64,000 nt of DNA from Streptosporangium lutulentum. Lineage in GTDB: Bacteria > Actinomycetota > Actinomycetes > Streptosporangiales > Streptosporangiaceae. The notes under the pieces are model-generated. The model was not told the DNA's origin. It ran no database searches and saw only the letters and a list, made by a program, of their open reading frames with translations. Where the stretch lies: contig NZ_JAUSQU010000001.1 in NCBI RefSeq assembly GCF_030811455.1, forward strand, positions 248,001 through 312,000, given 5' to 3'. The position numbers were made by a program, and so were the translations under genes. This document shows positions 9,759 to 19,634 of the stretch, one piece after another (position 1 is the first letter of the stretch; each line of letters opens with the position of its first letter).

Positions 9759-10625
9759 ATGGGTTGGAAAAGCAAGGTCAACGTGGCCCTGGAAGAGGCG
9801 ACCGGATACCGGTTCAAGAAGACGACGAGCCGGCAGCCACCGGCTCCCGCCCCCCCTCCCGCTCCGGAGATCCGGCCTCCGGCCGACCCGGCGGTGGATC
9901 GCCTGCTCACAGCGCCGGTTTTTGTGCTGTCTCCGCCACGCTCCGGGTCTACCCTGCTCCGGGTTCTGCTCAACAGTCATTCGCAGCTCCACGCACCGCA
10001 CGAGATGCACATCCGACGGCTCACGGTGAACCTGACCACCGACCCCGTGCAGCAGGCGATGGAGGCGCTCGGCCACAACCAGAGTGACATCGAGCACATT
10101 CTCTGGGATCGAATGCTCCACCGGGAGCTGGCAAGGAGCGGGAAACCGTTCATCGTCGACAAGACACCGAGCAATTCGTTCGCCTGGAAACGCATCGCCA
10201 CCTGCTGGCCCGACGCCCGCTTCATCTTTCTTCTGCGGCATCCGGCGTCCATCGCCCGGTCCTGGCACGAGGGCGACCCGGCTGAGCGGCCGATGGAGGA
10301 GGCGGTGCGCCACACCGTCCGCTTCATGCGGGCCGTCGAGGACGCCCGCAAGGCGTTCGACGGGCTCACCGTGACCTACGAGGACCTGACCCAGTCGCCG
10401 GAGGAGACGCTGCGCCGCATCTGCGGCTTCCTCGACGTGCCCTGGGAGCCGGGCATGCTCTCCTACGGAGAACACGAGCACGGCGGGTTCGTCAAGGGCA
10501 TCGGCGACTGGAAGGAGAAGATCCGCACGGGGAGCGTGCAGCCCGGCCGTCCCCTCCCGCGACCGGACGAGGTGCCGCAGGACCTTCTGCCGATCTGCGA
10601 GGCCTGGGGGTATCTGGGCGACTGA
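9759..10625 (+). CDS. Sulfotransferase family protein
   Basis: 288 residues. A PAPS 5'-phosphosulfate loop (SPPRSGSTLL, about residues 58-67) and the 3'-phosphate-binding region (IFLLRHPASIARSW, about residues 162-175) are the two hallmark motifs; KTPSNSFAW and the YEDLTQSPEETLRRICGFLDVPWEP tail also match. It transfers sulfate from PAPS to an unknown acceptor. A Pro/Ala-rich linker at residues 28-48 precedes the fold. It lies alone, with no pathway gene nearby to suggest the substrate. A minisatellite begins about 80 bases downstream. Confidence 0.88.
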   Translation: MGWKSKVNVALEEATGYRFKKTTSRQPPAPAPPPAPEIRPPADPAVDRLLTAPVFVLSPPRSGSTLLRVLLNSHSQLHAPHEMHIRRLTVNLTTDPVQQAMEALGHNQSDIEHILWDRMLHRELARSGKPFIVDKTPSNSFAWKRIATCWPDARFIFLLRHPASIARSWHEGDPAERPMEEAVRHTVRFMRAVEDARKAFDGLTVTYEDLTQSPEETLRRICGFLDVPWEPGMLSYGEHEHGGFVKGIGDWKEKIRTGSVQPGRPLPRPDEVPQDLLPICEAWGYLGD

Positions 10626-10703
10626 TCGCCTCTGAACGGGGCCGCCGGACGAAGGCCGCCATGCGCGGGCCCGGAGCCCGGAAGAGGCGAGTGCCTGTGC
10701 ACG

Positions 10704-10885
10704 GCGGAAGTGAACCCCGCGCGGAAGTGAACCCCGCGCGGAAGTGAACCCCGCGCGGAAGTGAACCCCGCGCGGAAGTGAACCCCGCGCGGCGACGAAC
10801 CCCGCGCGGTGATGACCCCGCGCGGCGACGAACCTCGCGCGGCGGAAGTGACCCCCGCGCGGTGATGACCCCCGCGCGGCGAGGA
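10704..10885. repeat. 17-base GC-rich minisatellite
   Basis: Five exact tandem copies of GCGGAAGTGAACCCCGC (10704-10788) are followed by about five diverged copies of 16-20 bases (GCGGCGACGAACCCCGC, GCGGTGATGACCCCGC and similar). Unit junctions create the palindrome CCGCGCGG at nearly every period. No spacer structure, so not CRISPR. Confidence 0.9.
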
Positions 10886-11120
10886 CGGGCGCCTGTGTGA
10901 GGCGGGAGAGGGCGCCCGTACGCGGCGGGAGCCGGTGAGGACCCGGTGAGGAGCCGGTCCGAAGACCGCCGCCATGAAACGTTCATCGCTCACCTCTCAC
11001 CCGCGGACCGCGGGAATCCGGCGCGGCCCGAGGAGTTCCACCAGGTCGTTTCCACGGTCACCCGGCCGTGGCCGCCGGGCGTGATCGACGCGGATTCGGC
11101 GATCTTCCGCGAGAGCTCTG

Positions 11121-11149
11121 TTGACCGGGCATGCCGGGGTGGTTAGCAT
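11121..11149 (+). promoter_or_regulatory. Promoter of GH115 gene
   Basis: TTGACC (11121-11126), a 17-base spacer and TAGCAT (11144-11149) form a good vegetative-type promoter; transcription would start near 11156, giving a leader of about 80 bases. Confidence 0.5.
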
Positions 11150-11170
11150 CCGGTTAATTTGATTGCCTTC

Positions 11171-11201
11171 CGAAAGTTTCGCTGACTTATCGAAATTTTC
11201 A
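11171..11201. promoter_or_regulatory. Paired GAAAnTTTC palindromes before GH115
   Basis: CGAAAGTTTCG (11171-11181) and CGAAATTTTCA (11191-11201) lie exactly 20 bases apart, two helical turns, just downstream of the predicted start point. Palindromes of this type are known upstream of Streptomyces xylanase genes. The same core occurs before the pectate lyase and GH6 genes in this window. Confidence 0.55.
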
Positions 11202-11234
11202 TCCAGCAGTAATCCATCCCCATGGAGATCGCGA

Positions 11235-14200
11235 ATGAGAAGGTTCGCCGTCGGTTCACCGGCCTCCGCACGTATGTCCCGGAGAGCGCCGTCGAGGCTC
11301 CTGAGACTCCTGCTTTCGTTGACGCTCGTGGCCACCGCGACCGCTTTCACCGCCCCCATGGCCTGGGCCGCCGGAAAGGATCCCGGATCCGCCGGAAACG
11401 CGAGGAAGGGGAACCTCGCCCACGGTGAGGCGGCCGATCCGGACACGTACATCTCCACCACCGCGGGATCCGGCCGCTTCCCCCTCGTGGCGTCCGGCAG
11501 GGCCGCGCCGCTCGTGGTCGACGCGGGCGACCATCCGGGAGTGATCCGGGTGGTGAGCGATCTCCAAACCGATCTCAAGCGGGTCACTGGTGTCCGGCCC
11601 GCCGTCTCGGTCGGCCGGATCCCTCGGCAGGACGACGTGGTGCTCATCGGAACCATCGGCAAGAGCCCGCTCATCGACGACCTCGTGACCGCGGGGAAGC
11701 TGGACGTGACCGCGATCGCGGGAAAGTGGGAGACGTCCCTCCAGCAGGTGGTGCAGAACCCCCTGCCGGGCGTCCGCCGGGCGTTCGTGATCGCCGGCAG
11801 TGACCAGCGCGGCACGATCTACGGCGCGTACGACGTCTCGAAGCGGATCGGCGTGTCCCCCTGGTCCTGGTGGGACGACGTTCCGCCGCGCCATCAGGAG
11901 GCGCTCTACGTGCTGCCGGGCCGGCACAGCCAGGGCACGCCGAAGGTGAGATACCGCGGTTTTTTCATCAACGACGAGAACCCCGCCCTGGGCACCTGGG
12001 CGCCCCGGTACTTCGGCCCCGGTCTGGCCCCGGGCTTCGCGGGCGGCTTCAACAGCACGTTCTACGCCAAGGTCTTCGAGGTCATGCTCCGGCTCAAGGC
12101 CAACTACCTCTGGCCGGCGGTCTGGGGCCGGGCGTTCGCCGAGGACGACCCGGCGAACCACCGGACGGCCACCGCGTACGGCGTCGTGATGGGCACCTCG
12201 CACGAGGCGCCGATGATGCGGGGCATCGAGGAGTGGAACCGGCACGCCGTGGCCGCGGTGCGCGACAGCCAGGGCAACATCACCAAGCCGGGCAGCGATC
12301 CGTACGGCGGCACCGGCGAGTGGAGCTTCCGCCGCAACGGCGAGGCCATCAAGAAGTACTGGGCCGACGGCATCCGCCGGATGCGGGAACAGGACTACGA
12401 GGGCGTGGTCACCCTCGGCATGCGCGGCAACGGCGACGTGAGCCTGCCCGACGGCGACGGCATCGAACTGATGGAGAGCATCCTGGCCGCCCAGCGTGAG
12501 ATCCTGGCCACCGAGAGCGGTGAGGACCTGGAGACGATCCCGCAGGTCCAGACCCTCTACAAGGAGGTCCAGCGCTACTGGGACCAGGGGCTGCGCCCGC
12601 CGGACGACGTGACCGTCGTCTTCTGCGACGACAACTGGGGCAACATGCGCAAGCTGCCCGACCAGAGCCTTCCACAGCGCGGCGGCGGCTACGGCATGTA
12701 CTACCACTTCGACTATGTCGGTGGCGGGCGGAACTACAAGTGGGCCGACACCGTCAACCTCGCCGGCACCTGGGAGCAGCTGCACACGAGCTACACCTAC
12801 GGCGTGGACCGGCTCTGGGTCGTCAACGTGGGAGACATGAAGAACGAGGAGCTCCCGCTCCAGTTCTTCCTCGACTACGCGTGGGACCCCGACCGCTGGC
12901 CGCTGGAGCGGCTCGGGGAGTGGGAGCGGCAGTACGCGGCACAGAACTTCGGGCCGGAGAAGGCCAAGGAGATCGCCGAGGTGCTGAGCACCTACGGTCA
13001 CCTGCAGTCTCGCCGCAAGCCGGAGCTGCTGAACCGCCGGATCAGCCTCGACCCCACCAAGGACCTTGCCACGGACTCCTCCGCCGTGGTCTACGACGAC
13101 AGGGACACCCCCTTCAGCCTGACCGCCTACCAGGAGATGGACCGGGTCACCGCGGAGTGGCAGCGCCTCGCGGCGAAGGCCGAGAAGATCCGCGCCTCCC
13201 TGCCGAAAGCCTATGACGACGCCTACTACCAGCTCGTCTACTACCAGGTGAAGGCGACGGCCAACCTGTACGCGCTGCGCAACGCGCAGTTCACCAACAT
13301 CCTCTACGCCAGGCAGGGACGCGCCGCCACCAACGACCTCGCGGACCTCGCCCAGGCCCGGTTCGACGAGGACCAGGCGATGTCCGCCTACTACAACAAC
13401 ACGCTGGCCGAAGGGAAGTGGAAGGGCTTCCAGACGCAGCCGAAGATCGGTTACGGGGATGTGGAGCGCTACGGGCCGAACGCGCCCTGGCAGCAGCCCG
13501 AGCAGAACAACGTGGCCCTGCCGGACGCCTTCTATCCCCACCTCCAGCGCATCGAGGTCCCGGAGGCCGCCGAGCTGGGCGTCGCCGTGGACGGGTCCGA
13601 CAGGTGGTGGCCCGGACAGGGGCCCCCGGCCGTGCTGCCCGCCTTCAGCCCCTACCAGAGCGGGCCGGGGCAGTACATCGAGGTGTTCAACCGGGGCACG
13701 AAGGCGTTCGACTACACGATCAGGCCGGCCGTGCCGTGGGTGAGCGTCACCCCGAAGGCGGGCCGCGTCGGCAAGCAGGTGCGCGCCACCGTGCGCGTCG
13801 ACTGGTCGCGTGCCCCGAAGGGAAAGACCGAGGTGCCCATCACGGTCTCCGGGCCGAACGGCGCGAGCGTGGTGGTCAAGGCCGTCGTGGACAACCCGTC
13901 CATGCCGGGCAAGCAGGTCAAGGGCTTCGTGGAGGCGGGCGGCCACGTCTCGATCGAGGCCGACCACTACACCAGGGCGGTGACCTCCTCCGGGGTCGGC
14001 TGGAAGCTCATCCCGGACATCGGACGGACCGGAAACGGCATGACGCCCTTCCCCGTCACCGCGTCGCGCCGGATACCCGGCGGCGACGGCCCGCGGCTGG
14101 AATACACGATGACCACGTTCACCACCGGGCCCGTCAAGGTCTCGGCGTTCCTTTCGCCCAGGAACAACGTCCTGCCGACGGACGGGCTCAAGTACGCCGT

Positions 14201-14468
14201 CTCGATCGACGACCAGGCGCCGCAGATCGTGAACGTCACGGCCGCCACCGGCGCCAACGACACGACCATGAACAGGCAGTGGGAGCGGAACACGTCCGAC
14301 AACGTCAACGTGACCACCACCACGCACACGATCGGCACGCCGGGCGTCCATGTCCTGAAGATCTGGATGGTCGACCCGACGGTGGTGGTGCAGCGGCTCG
14401 TGGTGGACACGGGCGGCGTCCTGCCAAGTTACCTGGGACCTCCGGAGAGCATGAGAGCCGGACGGTAG
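11235..14468 (+). CDS. GH115 xylan alpha-glucuronidase, secreted
   Basis: 1077 residues. Family GH115 enzymes remove glucuronic or 4-O-methyl-glucuronic acid side chains from xylan. A long signal peptide (Arg-rich start, hydrophobic LLRLLLSLTLVATATAF, AWAA cleavage near residue 45) is followed by the N-terminal alpha/beta domain, then the barrel with YRGFFINDENPALGTWAP, LWPAVWGRAF, VMGTSHEAPMMR, TLGMRGNGDV and VVFCDDNWGN, all characteristic family blocks, a helical domain (about residues 590-720) and a C-terminal beta-sandwich module. GGAG seven bases before ATG 11235 fixes the start. Monocistronic and probably induced with other plant-polysaccharide enzymes through the GAAAnTTTC sites. Confidence 0.92.
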   Translation: MRRFAVGSPASARMSRRAPSRLLRLLLSLTLVATATAFTAPMAWAAGKDPGSAGNARKGNLAHGEAADPDTYISTTAGSGRFPLVASGRAAPLVVDAGDHPGVIRVVSDLQTDLKRVTGVRPAVSVGRIPRQDDVVLIGTIGKSPLIDDLVTAGKLDVTAIAGKWETSLQQVVQNPLPGVRRAFVIAGSDQRGTIYGAYDVSKRIGVSPWSWWDDVPPRHQEALYVLPGRHSQGTPKVRYRGFFINDENPALGTWAPRYFGPGLAPGFAGGFNSTFYAKVFEVMLRLKANYLWPAVWGRAFAEDDPANHRTATAYGVVMGTSHEAPMMRGIEEWNRHAVAAVRDSQGNITKPGSDPYGGTGEWSFRRNGEAIKKYWADGIRRMREQDYEGVVTLGMRGNGDVSLPDGDGIELMESILAAQREILATESGEDLETIPQVQTLYKEVQRYWDQGLRPPDDVTVVFCDDNWGNMRKLPDQSLPQRGGGYGMYYHFDYVGGGRNYKWADTVNLAGTWEQLHTSYTYGVDRLWVVNVGDMKNEELPLQFFLDYAWDPDRWPLERLGEWERQYAAQNFGPEKAKEIAEVLSTYGHLQSRRKPELLNRRISLDPTKDLATDSSAVVYDDRDTPFSLTAYQEMDRVTAEWQRLAAKAEKIRASLPKAYDDAYYQLVYYQVKATANLYALRNAQFTNILYARQGRAATNDLADLAQARFDEDQAMSAYYNNTLAEGKWKGFQTQPKIGYGDVERYGPNAPWQQPEQNNVALPDAFYPHLQRIEVPEAAELGVAVDGSDRWWPGQGPPAVLPAFSPYQSGPGQYIEVFNRGTKAFDYTIRPAVPWVSVTPKAGRVGKQVRATVRVDWSRAPKGKTEVPITVSGPNGASVVVKAVVDNPSMPGKQVKGFVEAGGHVSIEADHYTRAVTSSGVGWKLIPDIGRTGNGMTPFPVTASRRIPGGDGPRLEYTMTTFTTGPVKVSAFLSPRNNVLPTDGLKYAVSIDDQAPQIVNVTAATGANDTTMNRQWERNTSDNVNVTTTTHTIGTPGVHVLKIWMVDPTVVVQRLVVDTGGVLPSYLGPPESMRAGR

Positions 14469-14476
14469 CCAGTATG

Positions 14477-14515
14477 TGATCATCGGGGCGGTCCTCCACG
14501 CCGCCCCGGTGATCA
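14477..14515. terminator. Bidirectional terminator between GH115 and VOC gene
   Basis: TGATCATCGGGGCGG (14477-14491) pairs with CCGCCCCGGTGATCA (14501-14515) around a nine-base loop. Genes are convergent; the right arm includes the VOC gene stop codon (14513-14515). Confidence 0.75.
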
Positions 14516-14899
14516 CCTTTGGTCGCGTCGCAGGGGATGGTCCTCCGGGATCTCGACGATGACGATGCGCACCCCGTCCGGGTCCTCGATCCAGGTCTCG
14601 ATGAGCCCCCACGGCTCCCGGCGCGGTGCCCGCGTCACCCGGACCCCCGCGGCGACCAGCCGTTCGTGCTCGGCGTGGACGTCGCGGACCTGGAGCCAGA
14701 TCTCCAGCGCCCCTCCTCGCGCGTCGTCGAAACGCCCGGAGACCTCCAGGAATCCATGACCGAGGAAGAACACCACGCCCGGATCGCCGGGCGGCCCGAA
14801 CTCGCGGTAGACCGCCAGACCCATCACGTCACGATAGAACCGGCGACTGCGATCCAGGTCGGCAGGACGCAGGAGGATCCGGCTGCTGAGCACTTCCAT
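14513..14899 (-). CDS. VOC (glyoxalase/dioxygenase superfamily) protein
   Basis: 128 residues with paired beta-alpha-beta-beta-beta modules: RILLRPADLDRSRRFYRDVMGL opens the first, FLGHGFLEVSG ends it, and IWLQVRDVHAEHERLVAAGV with IEDPDGVRIVIVEIP forms the second. Metal-ligand-like positions include the Glu in FLEVSG and the Glu in IVIVEIP. Substrate is unknown; this short type is often annotated glyoxalase or bleomycin-resistance-like. AGGA eight bases before ATG 14899 supports this start over longer in-frame alternatives. Confidence 0.83.
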   Translation of the reverse strand: MEVLSSRILLRPADLDRSRRFYRDVMGLAVYREFGPPGDPGVVFFLGHGFLEVSGRFDDARGGALEIWLQVRDVHAEHERLVAAGVRVTRAPRREPWGLIETWIEDPDGVRIVIVEIPEDHPLRRDQR

Positions 14900-15058
14900 G
14901 CCCCATTCCTGCCCGCGCCTCGCGATCACCACCGCGCCGGCCGGACGCGATTTCCGCGGCCGTCGCCCGCGCCGGGCGGCCGGTGAGGCCGGCGCCGTGA
15001 CCGCCCGGGCCTCCCCGCACCCGCCGCCCCGGGCAGCGTGATCTCGTACAATGAGCCG

Positions 15059-16948
15059 ATGACCTCCCCCGAGAACGTTCCCGAGGTGAGTGACGCGTCG
15101 CGCGTGCTGCACCGCGTCTTCGGCTACACCTCGTTCAGGGAAGGCCAGCAGGAGATCATCGAGCATGTCGTCGCCGGGCGCGACGCGCTCGTGCTCATGC
15201 CGACCGGCGGCGGTAAATCACTGTGCTACCAGATTCCCGCGCTCGTGCGGGAAGGCGTCGGCGTCGTCGTCTCACCGCTCATCGCGCTCATGCAGGACCA
15301 GGTCGACGCCCTGACGGCTCTCGGAGTGCGGGCGGGGTTCCTCAACTCCACGCAGGACCACGACGAGCGCCGCCAGGTCGAGTCGGCCTTCCTCGCCGGT
15401 GAGCTGGACCTGCTCTACCTGGCACCGGAACGCCTGCGGGTCGAGTCGACGCTGCGACTGCTCGATCGCGGCGCGATCTCCCTGTTCGCCATCGACGAGG
15501 CACACTGCGTGGCCCAGTGGGGGCATGACTTCCGGCCCGACTACCTGGCGCTGTCCACCCTGCACGAGCGCTGGCCCACCGTGCCCCGCATCGCGCTGAC
15601 CGCGACCGCCACCGAGGCCACCCACGCCGAGATCGCGTCCCGGCTGAACCTGGGGGAGGCCCGTCACTTCGTGGCGAGCTTCGACCGGCCGAACATCCAG
15701 TACCGCATCGAGCCGAAGAACGAGCCCAGGCGGCAGCTGCTGAAACTGCTGCGCACCGAGCACCCGGGAGACGCCGGCATCGTCTACTGCCTGTCGCGCG
15801 CCTCCGTCGAGAAGACCGCCGCGTTCCTGGCGGAGAACGGATTCCAGGCGCTGCCGTACCACGCGGGACTCGACGCGCGCGTCCGGGCCGCGAACCAGGC
15901 GCGCTTCCTGCGCGAGGACGGCGTCATCATGGTCGCCACCATCGCGTTCGGCATGGGCATCGACAAACCCGACGTGCGATTCGTCGCCCACCTCGACCTG
16001 CCCAAGTCCGTCGAGGGCTACTACCAGGAGACCGGCAGGGCAGGCCGCGACGGCCTCCCCTCCACCGCCTGGCTGGCCTACGGCCTCCAGGACGTCGTGC
16101 AGCAGCGCAAGATGATCGACACCTCCGAGGGCGACGCGGCCCACCAGCGCCGTCTGGGCAGCCATCTCGACGCCATGCTGGCTCTCTGCGAGGCGGTCGA
16201 GTGCCGCCGTGTGCAGTTGCTCGCCTACTTCGGCCAGCGGAGCACCGCCTGCGGCAACTGCGACACGTGCCTGTCGCCGCCCGAATCATGGGACGGTACG
16301 GTCGCCGCCCAGAAGCTCCTGTCGACCGTGCTTCGGCTCCAGCGCGAGCGGCGCCAGAAGTTCGGCGCGGGCCAGATCATCGACATCCTGCTCGGAAAGA
16401 AGACACCGAAGGTCATCCAGCACGACCACGCGTCCCTGACGGTGTTCGGCGTCGGCACGGAGCTGAGCGAGAGCGAGTGGCGCGGGGTGGTGCGCCAGCT
16501 GCTGGCCCAGGGCCTGCTGACCGTCGAGGGCGACTACGGCACGCTGGTGCTCACCGACACGAGCGCCGAGGTGCTGGGCCGGCAGCGGCAGGTCCCGCTG
16601 CGGCGCGAGCCCGAGCGGGCGGCCCGAGCCGCCAAGGCCCCCAAGGCCGCCAAGTCTCCCCGCGCCACCCCCGCCGACCTGCCTGAAGAGGCGATGCCGA
16701 TCTTCGAGCTGCTCCGCTCCTGGCGTGCCGCCACCGCGAAGGAACAGGGGGTGCCCGCGTATGTGATCTTCCATGACGCGACCCTGCGCGAGATCGCGGC
16801 CGAGCTCCCGTCGTCCCTGGACGAACTGAGCAAGGTGAGCGGCGTCGGCGAGAACAAACTGGCGAAGTACGGGCAGGAGATCCTGGACGCCCTCAGCGCC
16901 CAACTCCAGCCCACCGGGACGGAACCGCCGTCCGGACAGACGGACTAG
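15059..16948 (+). CDS. recQ: ATP-dependent DNA helicase RecQ
   Basis: 629 residues, 3'-5' DNA helicase for recombination and stalled-fork repair. Walker A is [12 protein letters not shown] (about residue 47), motif II DEAH lies in [20 protein letters not shown], which also holds the RecQ aromatic-rich loop, and motif VI is [10 protein letters not shown]. The RQC zinc site is [11 protein letters not shown] then CGNCDTC (about residues 380-405), followed by a winged helix, a Lys/Ala/Pro linker (about residues 520-545) and a C-terminal HRDC domain ([34 protein letters not shown]). TACAAT at 15047-15052 lies seven bases before ATG 15059, so a leaderless transcript is likely. A GTG at 15038 is the alternative start. 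Confidence 0.93.
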   Translation: MTSPENVPEVSDASRVLHRVFGYTSFREGQQEIIEHVVAGRDALVLMPTGGGKSLCYQIPALVREGVGVVVSPLIALMQDQVDALTALGVRAGFLNSTQDHDERRQVESAFLAGELDLLYLAPERLRVESTLRLLDRGAISLFAIDEAHCVAQWGHDFRPDYLALSTLHERWPTVPRIALTATATEATHAEIASRLNLGEARHFVASFDRPNIQYRIEPKNEPRRQLLKLLRTEHPGDAGIVYCLSRASVEKTAAFLAENGFQALPYHAGLDARVRAANQARFLREDGVIMVATIAFGMGIDKPDVRFVAHLDLPKSVEGYYQETGRAGRDGLPSTAWLAYGLQDVVQQRKMIDTSEGDAAHQRRLGSHLDAMLALCEAVECRRVQLLAYFGQRSTACGNCDTCLSPPESWDGTVAAQKLLSTVLRLQRERRQKFGAGQIIDILLGKKTPKVIQHDHASLTVFGVGTELSESEWRGVVRQLLAQGLLTVEGDYGTLVLTDTSAEVLGRQRQVPLRREPERAARAAKAPKAAKSPRATPADLPEEAMPIFELLRSWRAATAKEQGVPAYVIFHDATLREIAAELPSSLDELSKVSGVGENKLAKYGQEILDALSAQLQPTGTEPPSGQTD

Positions 16949-17053
16949 GCGAAAGCCCTCGCGTCGTGGAGGAGGACCCGGCCGTCGCGTCGGCAGCGGC
17001 CGGATCGTGGCCGGCGTGCGGGTCGTGACCGTACGGCGCTCTCGCCGGGCGGG

Positions 17054-17311
17054 TCAGGTTGTGATCAGGATGGCCGGGTGGGCCTCGTGGACCGCGTTCA
17101 GGGCCCAGCGCATCCGGGTTTCGTACGCCTCGGGGTGGTCACCGGCCTCCTGGGCGACGAAGGCCGCGCAACAGGCGAGATCGGCATGACGGAGACGTAT
17201 CTGGTCTTCGATGGTCGCGCGCACCCGATCCGGCGACGGATCTTCCGATGCCTGCAGGGCGGAGGCAAAGAGAACCTGCGCCAGGTCGGACGCTCCCATC
17301 ATGGTTTCCAT
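17054..17311 (-). CDS. Small conserved-looking hypothetical protein
   Basis: 85 residues, acidic and helical, with three cysteines (a central CC pair in LACCAAFVAQEAGDHPEAY). GGGAAGGGA seven bases before the ATG supports expression. It recalls small proteins common in Streptosporangiaceae that share the VAQExGDHPEAY block, but no function is known. A second small helical protein lies 420 bases upstream on the same strand. Confidence 0.6.
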   Translation of the reverse strand: METMMGASDLAQVLFASALQASEDPSPDRVRATIEDQIRLRHADLACCAAFVAQEAGDHPEAYETRMRWALNAVHEAHPAILITT

Positions 17312-17734
17312 TGCGTGTCCCTTCCCCAGGGGCTTCCAAGTCTGACGGACCTCCGAGGCCCCCGCTACCCGTTTTAACCCCTATTCACATCCTCATCATC
17401 TCGCCTGGCTCTGACATTTTCTGCCGGTTCAGCGGCTCGCCGGGGTGCGCGATCGCAGTGGGCGTTTCCGGAAGCGACAGCTCAAGGGGGACGGTTCAGG
17501 ACGGAGCCCCGATGGCACGGCGGACCGCGACCGGACCCGCCACGGGGGCGCTCCCGCCCCGGTGTTCAGGGTTCGGCCGGACGGCTCGCCCCGCTCCACC
17601 GTCACTGGAAGGACGGCGGTGGAGCGAGGCGGGCCCGGCTCGGGTCACGAGCCGACGAGCCCCGTCCCGTCGGTTCGACTCCGCTCATGCCGGCGCGATT
17701 CGGCGCCCGCGCGGGTGGCCGCCGGTCTGCGCGG
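17312..17734. other. Intergenic, no gene seen
   Basis: GC-rich sequence between two small minus-strand genes. No reading frame with plausible composition or ribosome site, and no hairpin that stands out. Confidence 0.4.
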
Positions 17735-17965
17735 TCACCCCGCCTGCGCCGTGAGGCGATCGAAGAGATCGAGCGCGGCCCGCCGCACCTCGTCGGGGGA
17801 GACGCCGTCCAGGACGTTCCGGGCCTCGGCGAGGTCGCGCGTGGTCGCGCAGGTGATGGCCACCGACTTGGCGGCGGCGTGGTCGAGCGGTCCGGTCGAC
17901 GTGTTCGCCAGCATCTCCGCTTTCGCGGCGAGATCGAGGTTGTCGCTCATATGTGGTTCGGTCAA
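17735..17965 (-). CDS. Small helical hypothetical protein
   Basis: 76 residues from a TTG at 17965 that follows AAGGAG by six bases; an upstream ATG at 18013 would add 16 residues but lacks a ribosome site. The sequence is helical: AKAEMLANTSTGPLDHAAAKS, then TRDLAEARNVLDGVSPDEVR and a final ALDLFDRLTAQAG helix. The pattern suggests a small regulatory or partner protein. Function is unknown. Confidence 0.55.
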   Translation of the reverse strand: MTEPHMSDNLDLAAKAEMLANTSTGPLDHAAAKSVAITCATTRDLAEARNVLDGVSPDEVRRAALDLFDRLTAQAG

Positions 17966-18246
17966 CGGGTTCTCCTTGAGCGTTGGCGGTTCGGGCCATT
18001 GTCGATCACTCATGCGGTTCCGGATGTCGAGAGTGACACATAGCTCGCAAGACCAGGAGTAGCGACACGAAACCTCGTGTGGCGGCCGACTCCCGGTGCG
18101 GCCCGTTCTTTCTCACCGGCAAACCAGAGTGAAAAAACGCCAGTCCAGTCACAGCGGCAGCATCGCGTTTCGCGAACAAGCTGCCGACATTCTGGAAGGA
18201 TCGCGTAAATATCCTGTCGGACATCGAGACTGACGGACAGTGACTG

Positions 18247-19497
18247 ATGCCCCCCATCGATCAAATCACCACCTTCATATCGGATCAGCCGGTCGGAACG
18301 ATCATCATCTGCGTGATCGCCCTGCTTATTCTGACCCTGGTCTTTTTTGTGTCCCGCACGGCCTATCGCGCGGGGACCCGGTTCTTCCACCGTTTCGTCG
18401 CACCCCGTCCGGTGGAGGACATCCTCACCATCGTCGCAGCCAGTATCGCGACAGGTGTATCCGCCCAGGGTATGTGGCGTTTCTCCGGTGACGTTCTGGG
18501 CTTCGACGGGCCGTTGAGGTTCCTGCTCTTCGCCTTCATCGAGGTCGCCGTCATCACCAGCGCGGTACGGGCCCGCCGCAACATGAGGGAGAACTACTCC
18601 GCCGGCATCGACGGTGTCGCCGTATGGGCGCTCACCGGCCTGACCGCGGTGTTGTCGAGCATGGACGCCCGCAGCCTCGCCGAGGCCGTGTTCCGGCTCG
18701 CCGCCCCGCTGGTGGCGGCATGGCTGTGGGAGCGCGGCATGGCGATCGAGCGCCACCGCATCACCGGGCGTTCCCGCATCAACTGGCGGATCACCCCCGA
18801 GCGCGCGCTGGTCCGCATCGGACTGGCCGAGGTCAGCGACCGCACCGCGAGCGAGGTGGACGCGCACCGCAGGCTGACCCGTGTCGCGCTGGCCGCCAAG
18901 CGCGCTCGCGCGCTTCGCGAGGCCGGGGCGTCCGACCGGAAGATGCGGGCGGCCCTCGTCAAGCTGGACCGTGCCATGGATCGTGCGGTGGAGCACAGCG
19001 GCCTGGCGGTCGACTCCGCCCGGCAGGAGGCGCTGCTCTCCCAGATCGGGGCGCTCTACAACACCGCCGCCCTGATCGATCTGAGCCCGCCCGTCCCGTG
19101 GAGTCGCGAGGCCGGCGAACCGCCCGCGCGCCCGGCGGTGTCGGGGGCGCCGGTGATGCTGCTCGCCGATGACGACGAGGAGGAGCTCCAGCTGCCGGAG
19201 ACGCCCTCGCCCGTCGTCGACACGGCGCAGCGCGCGGCCCAGATGCGTGCCGCGCGGAAGTACTGGGACAACCAGATCGAGCGGAAGTTCGTCCCCCGGG
19301 CGACCGACATCGCCCACGAGACCGGCATCGCCCTGGCCACCGCCCGCGAGTACCGCGCCCTGTGGAAGCTGGAGCCCAAGGCTCACGCGCTGCTGGAGGC
19401 CGCCTACAGCGAGCACGGGATCATCGACACGGGGACGTTCCCCGCCATCGAGACGGAGCACGTCCTGACGGTGAACGGCTCGTCCTCCAACCGCTGA
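18247..19497 (+). CDS. DUF2637-like membrane protein (SpdB-type), orphan
   Basis: 416 residues. Four to five membrane segments (residues about 16-38, 58-76, 90-108, 120-140, 148-160) occupy the first 160 residues and resemble DUF2637 proteins, which are common on actinomycete conjugative plasmids and integrative elements. A charged helical region follows, then an acidic linker (LLADDDEEELQLPE) and a C-terminal helix-turn-helix-like stretch (ATDIAHETGIALATAREYRALW). No relaxase, TraB/FtsK-like translocase, integrase or replication gene is nearby, so it is either a chromosomal paralogue or a relic. The ATG at 18247 lacks a strong ribosome site. Confidence 0.6.
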   Translation: MPPIDQITTFISDQPVGTIIICVIALLILTLVFFVSRTAYRAGTRFFHRFVAPRPVEDILTIVAASIATGVSAQGMWRFSGDVLGFDGPLRFLLFAFIEVAVITSAVRARRNMRENYSAGIDGVAVWALTGLTAVLSSMDARSLAEAVFRLAAPLVAAWLWERGMAIERHRITGRSRINWRITPERALVRIGLAEVSDRTASEVDAHRRLTRVALAAKRARALREAGASDRKMRAALVKLDRAMDRAVEHSGLAVDSARQEALLSQIGALYNTAALIDLSPPVPWSREAGEPPARPAVSGAPVMLLADDDEEELQLPETPSPVVDTAQRAAQMRAARKYWDNQIERKFVPRATDIAHETGIALATAREYRALWKLEPKAHALLEAAYSEHGIIDTGTFPAIETEHVLTVNGSSSNR

Positions 19498-19634
19498 CCT
19501 GCCGGGAGATCGGGACCTTCGGTCTCCCGGGAACCGGTCGATGCCGGTCGGCCCCAAGCCGGACAACGGGCACCCCGGCAGCGGGCCGGCGGCGAACAGC
19601 GAACAGGCCGCCGAGGGCTTCGGCACCCACCCGG

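Larger units (their letters stand above)
10626..11234. other. Intergenic region with minisatellite and GH115 promoter
   Basis: Apart from the 17-base repeat array and the promoter and palindromes immediately before the GH115 gene, this 609-base stretch shows no gene on either strand. Confidence 0.6.

Noticed and set aside
10704..10885. Possible CRISPR array
   Set aside because: Units are tandem without unique spacers and far too short.
11256..14612. A 1118-codon minus-strand reading frame opposite GH115
   Set aside because: Arg/Gly/Val-rich composition without domains; shadow of the GH115 gene.
17660..17690. GGTTCGACTCC, a T-arm-like tRNA signature
   Set aside because: The T stem does not pair well and no acceptor or anticodon stem can be built from the flanks.
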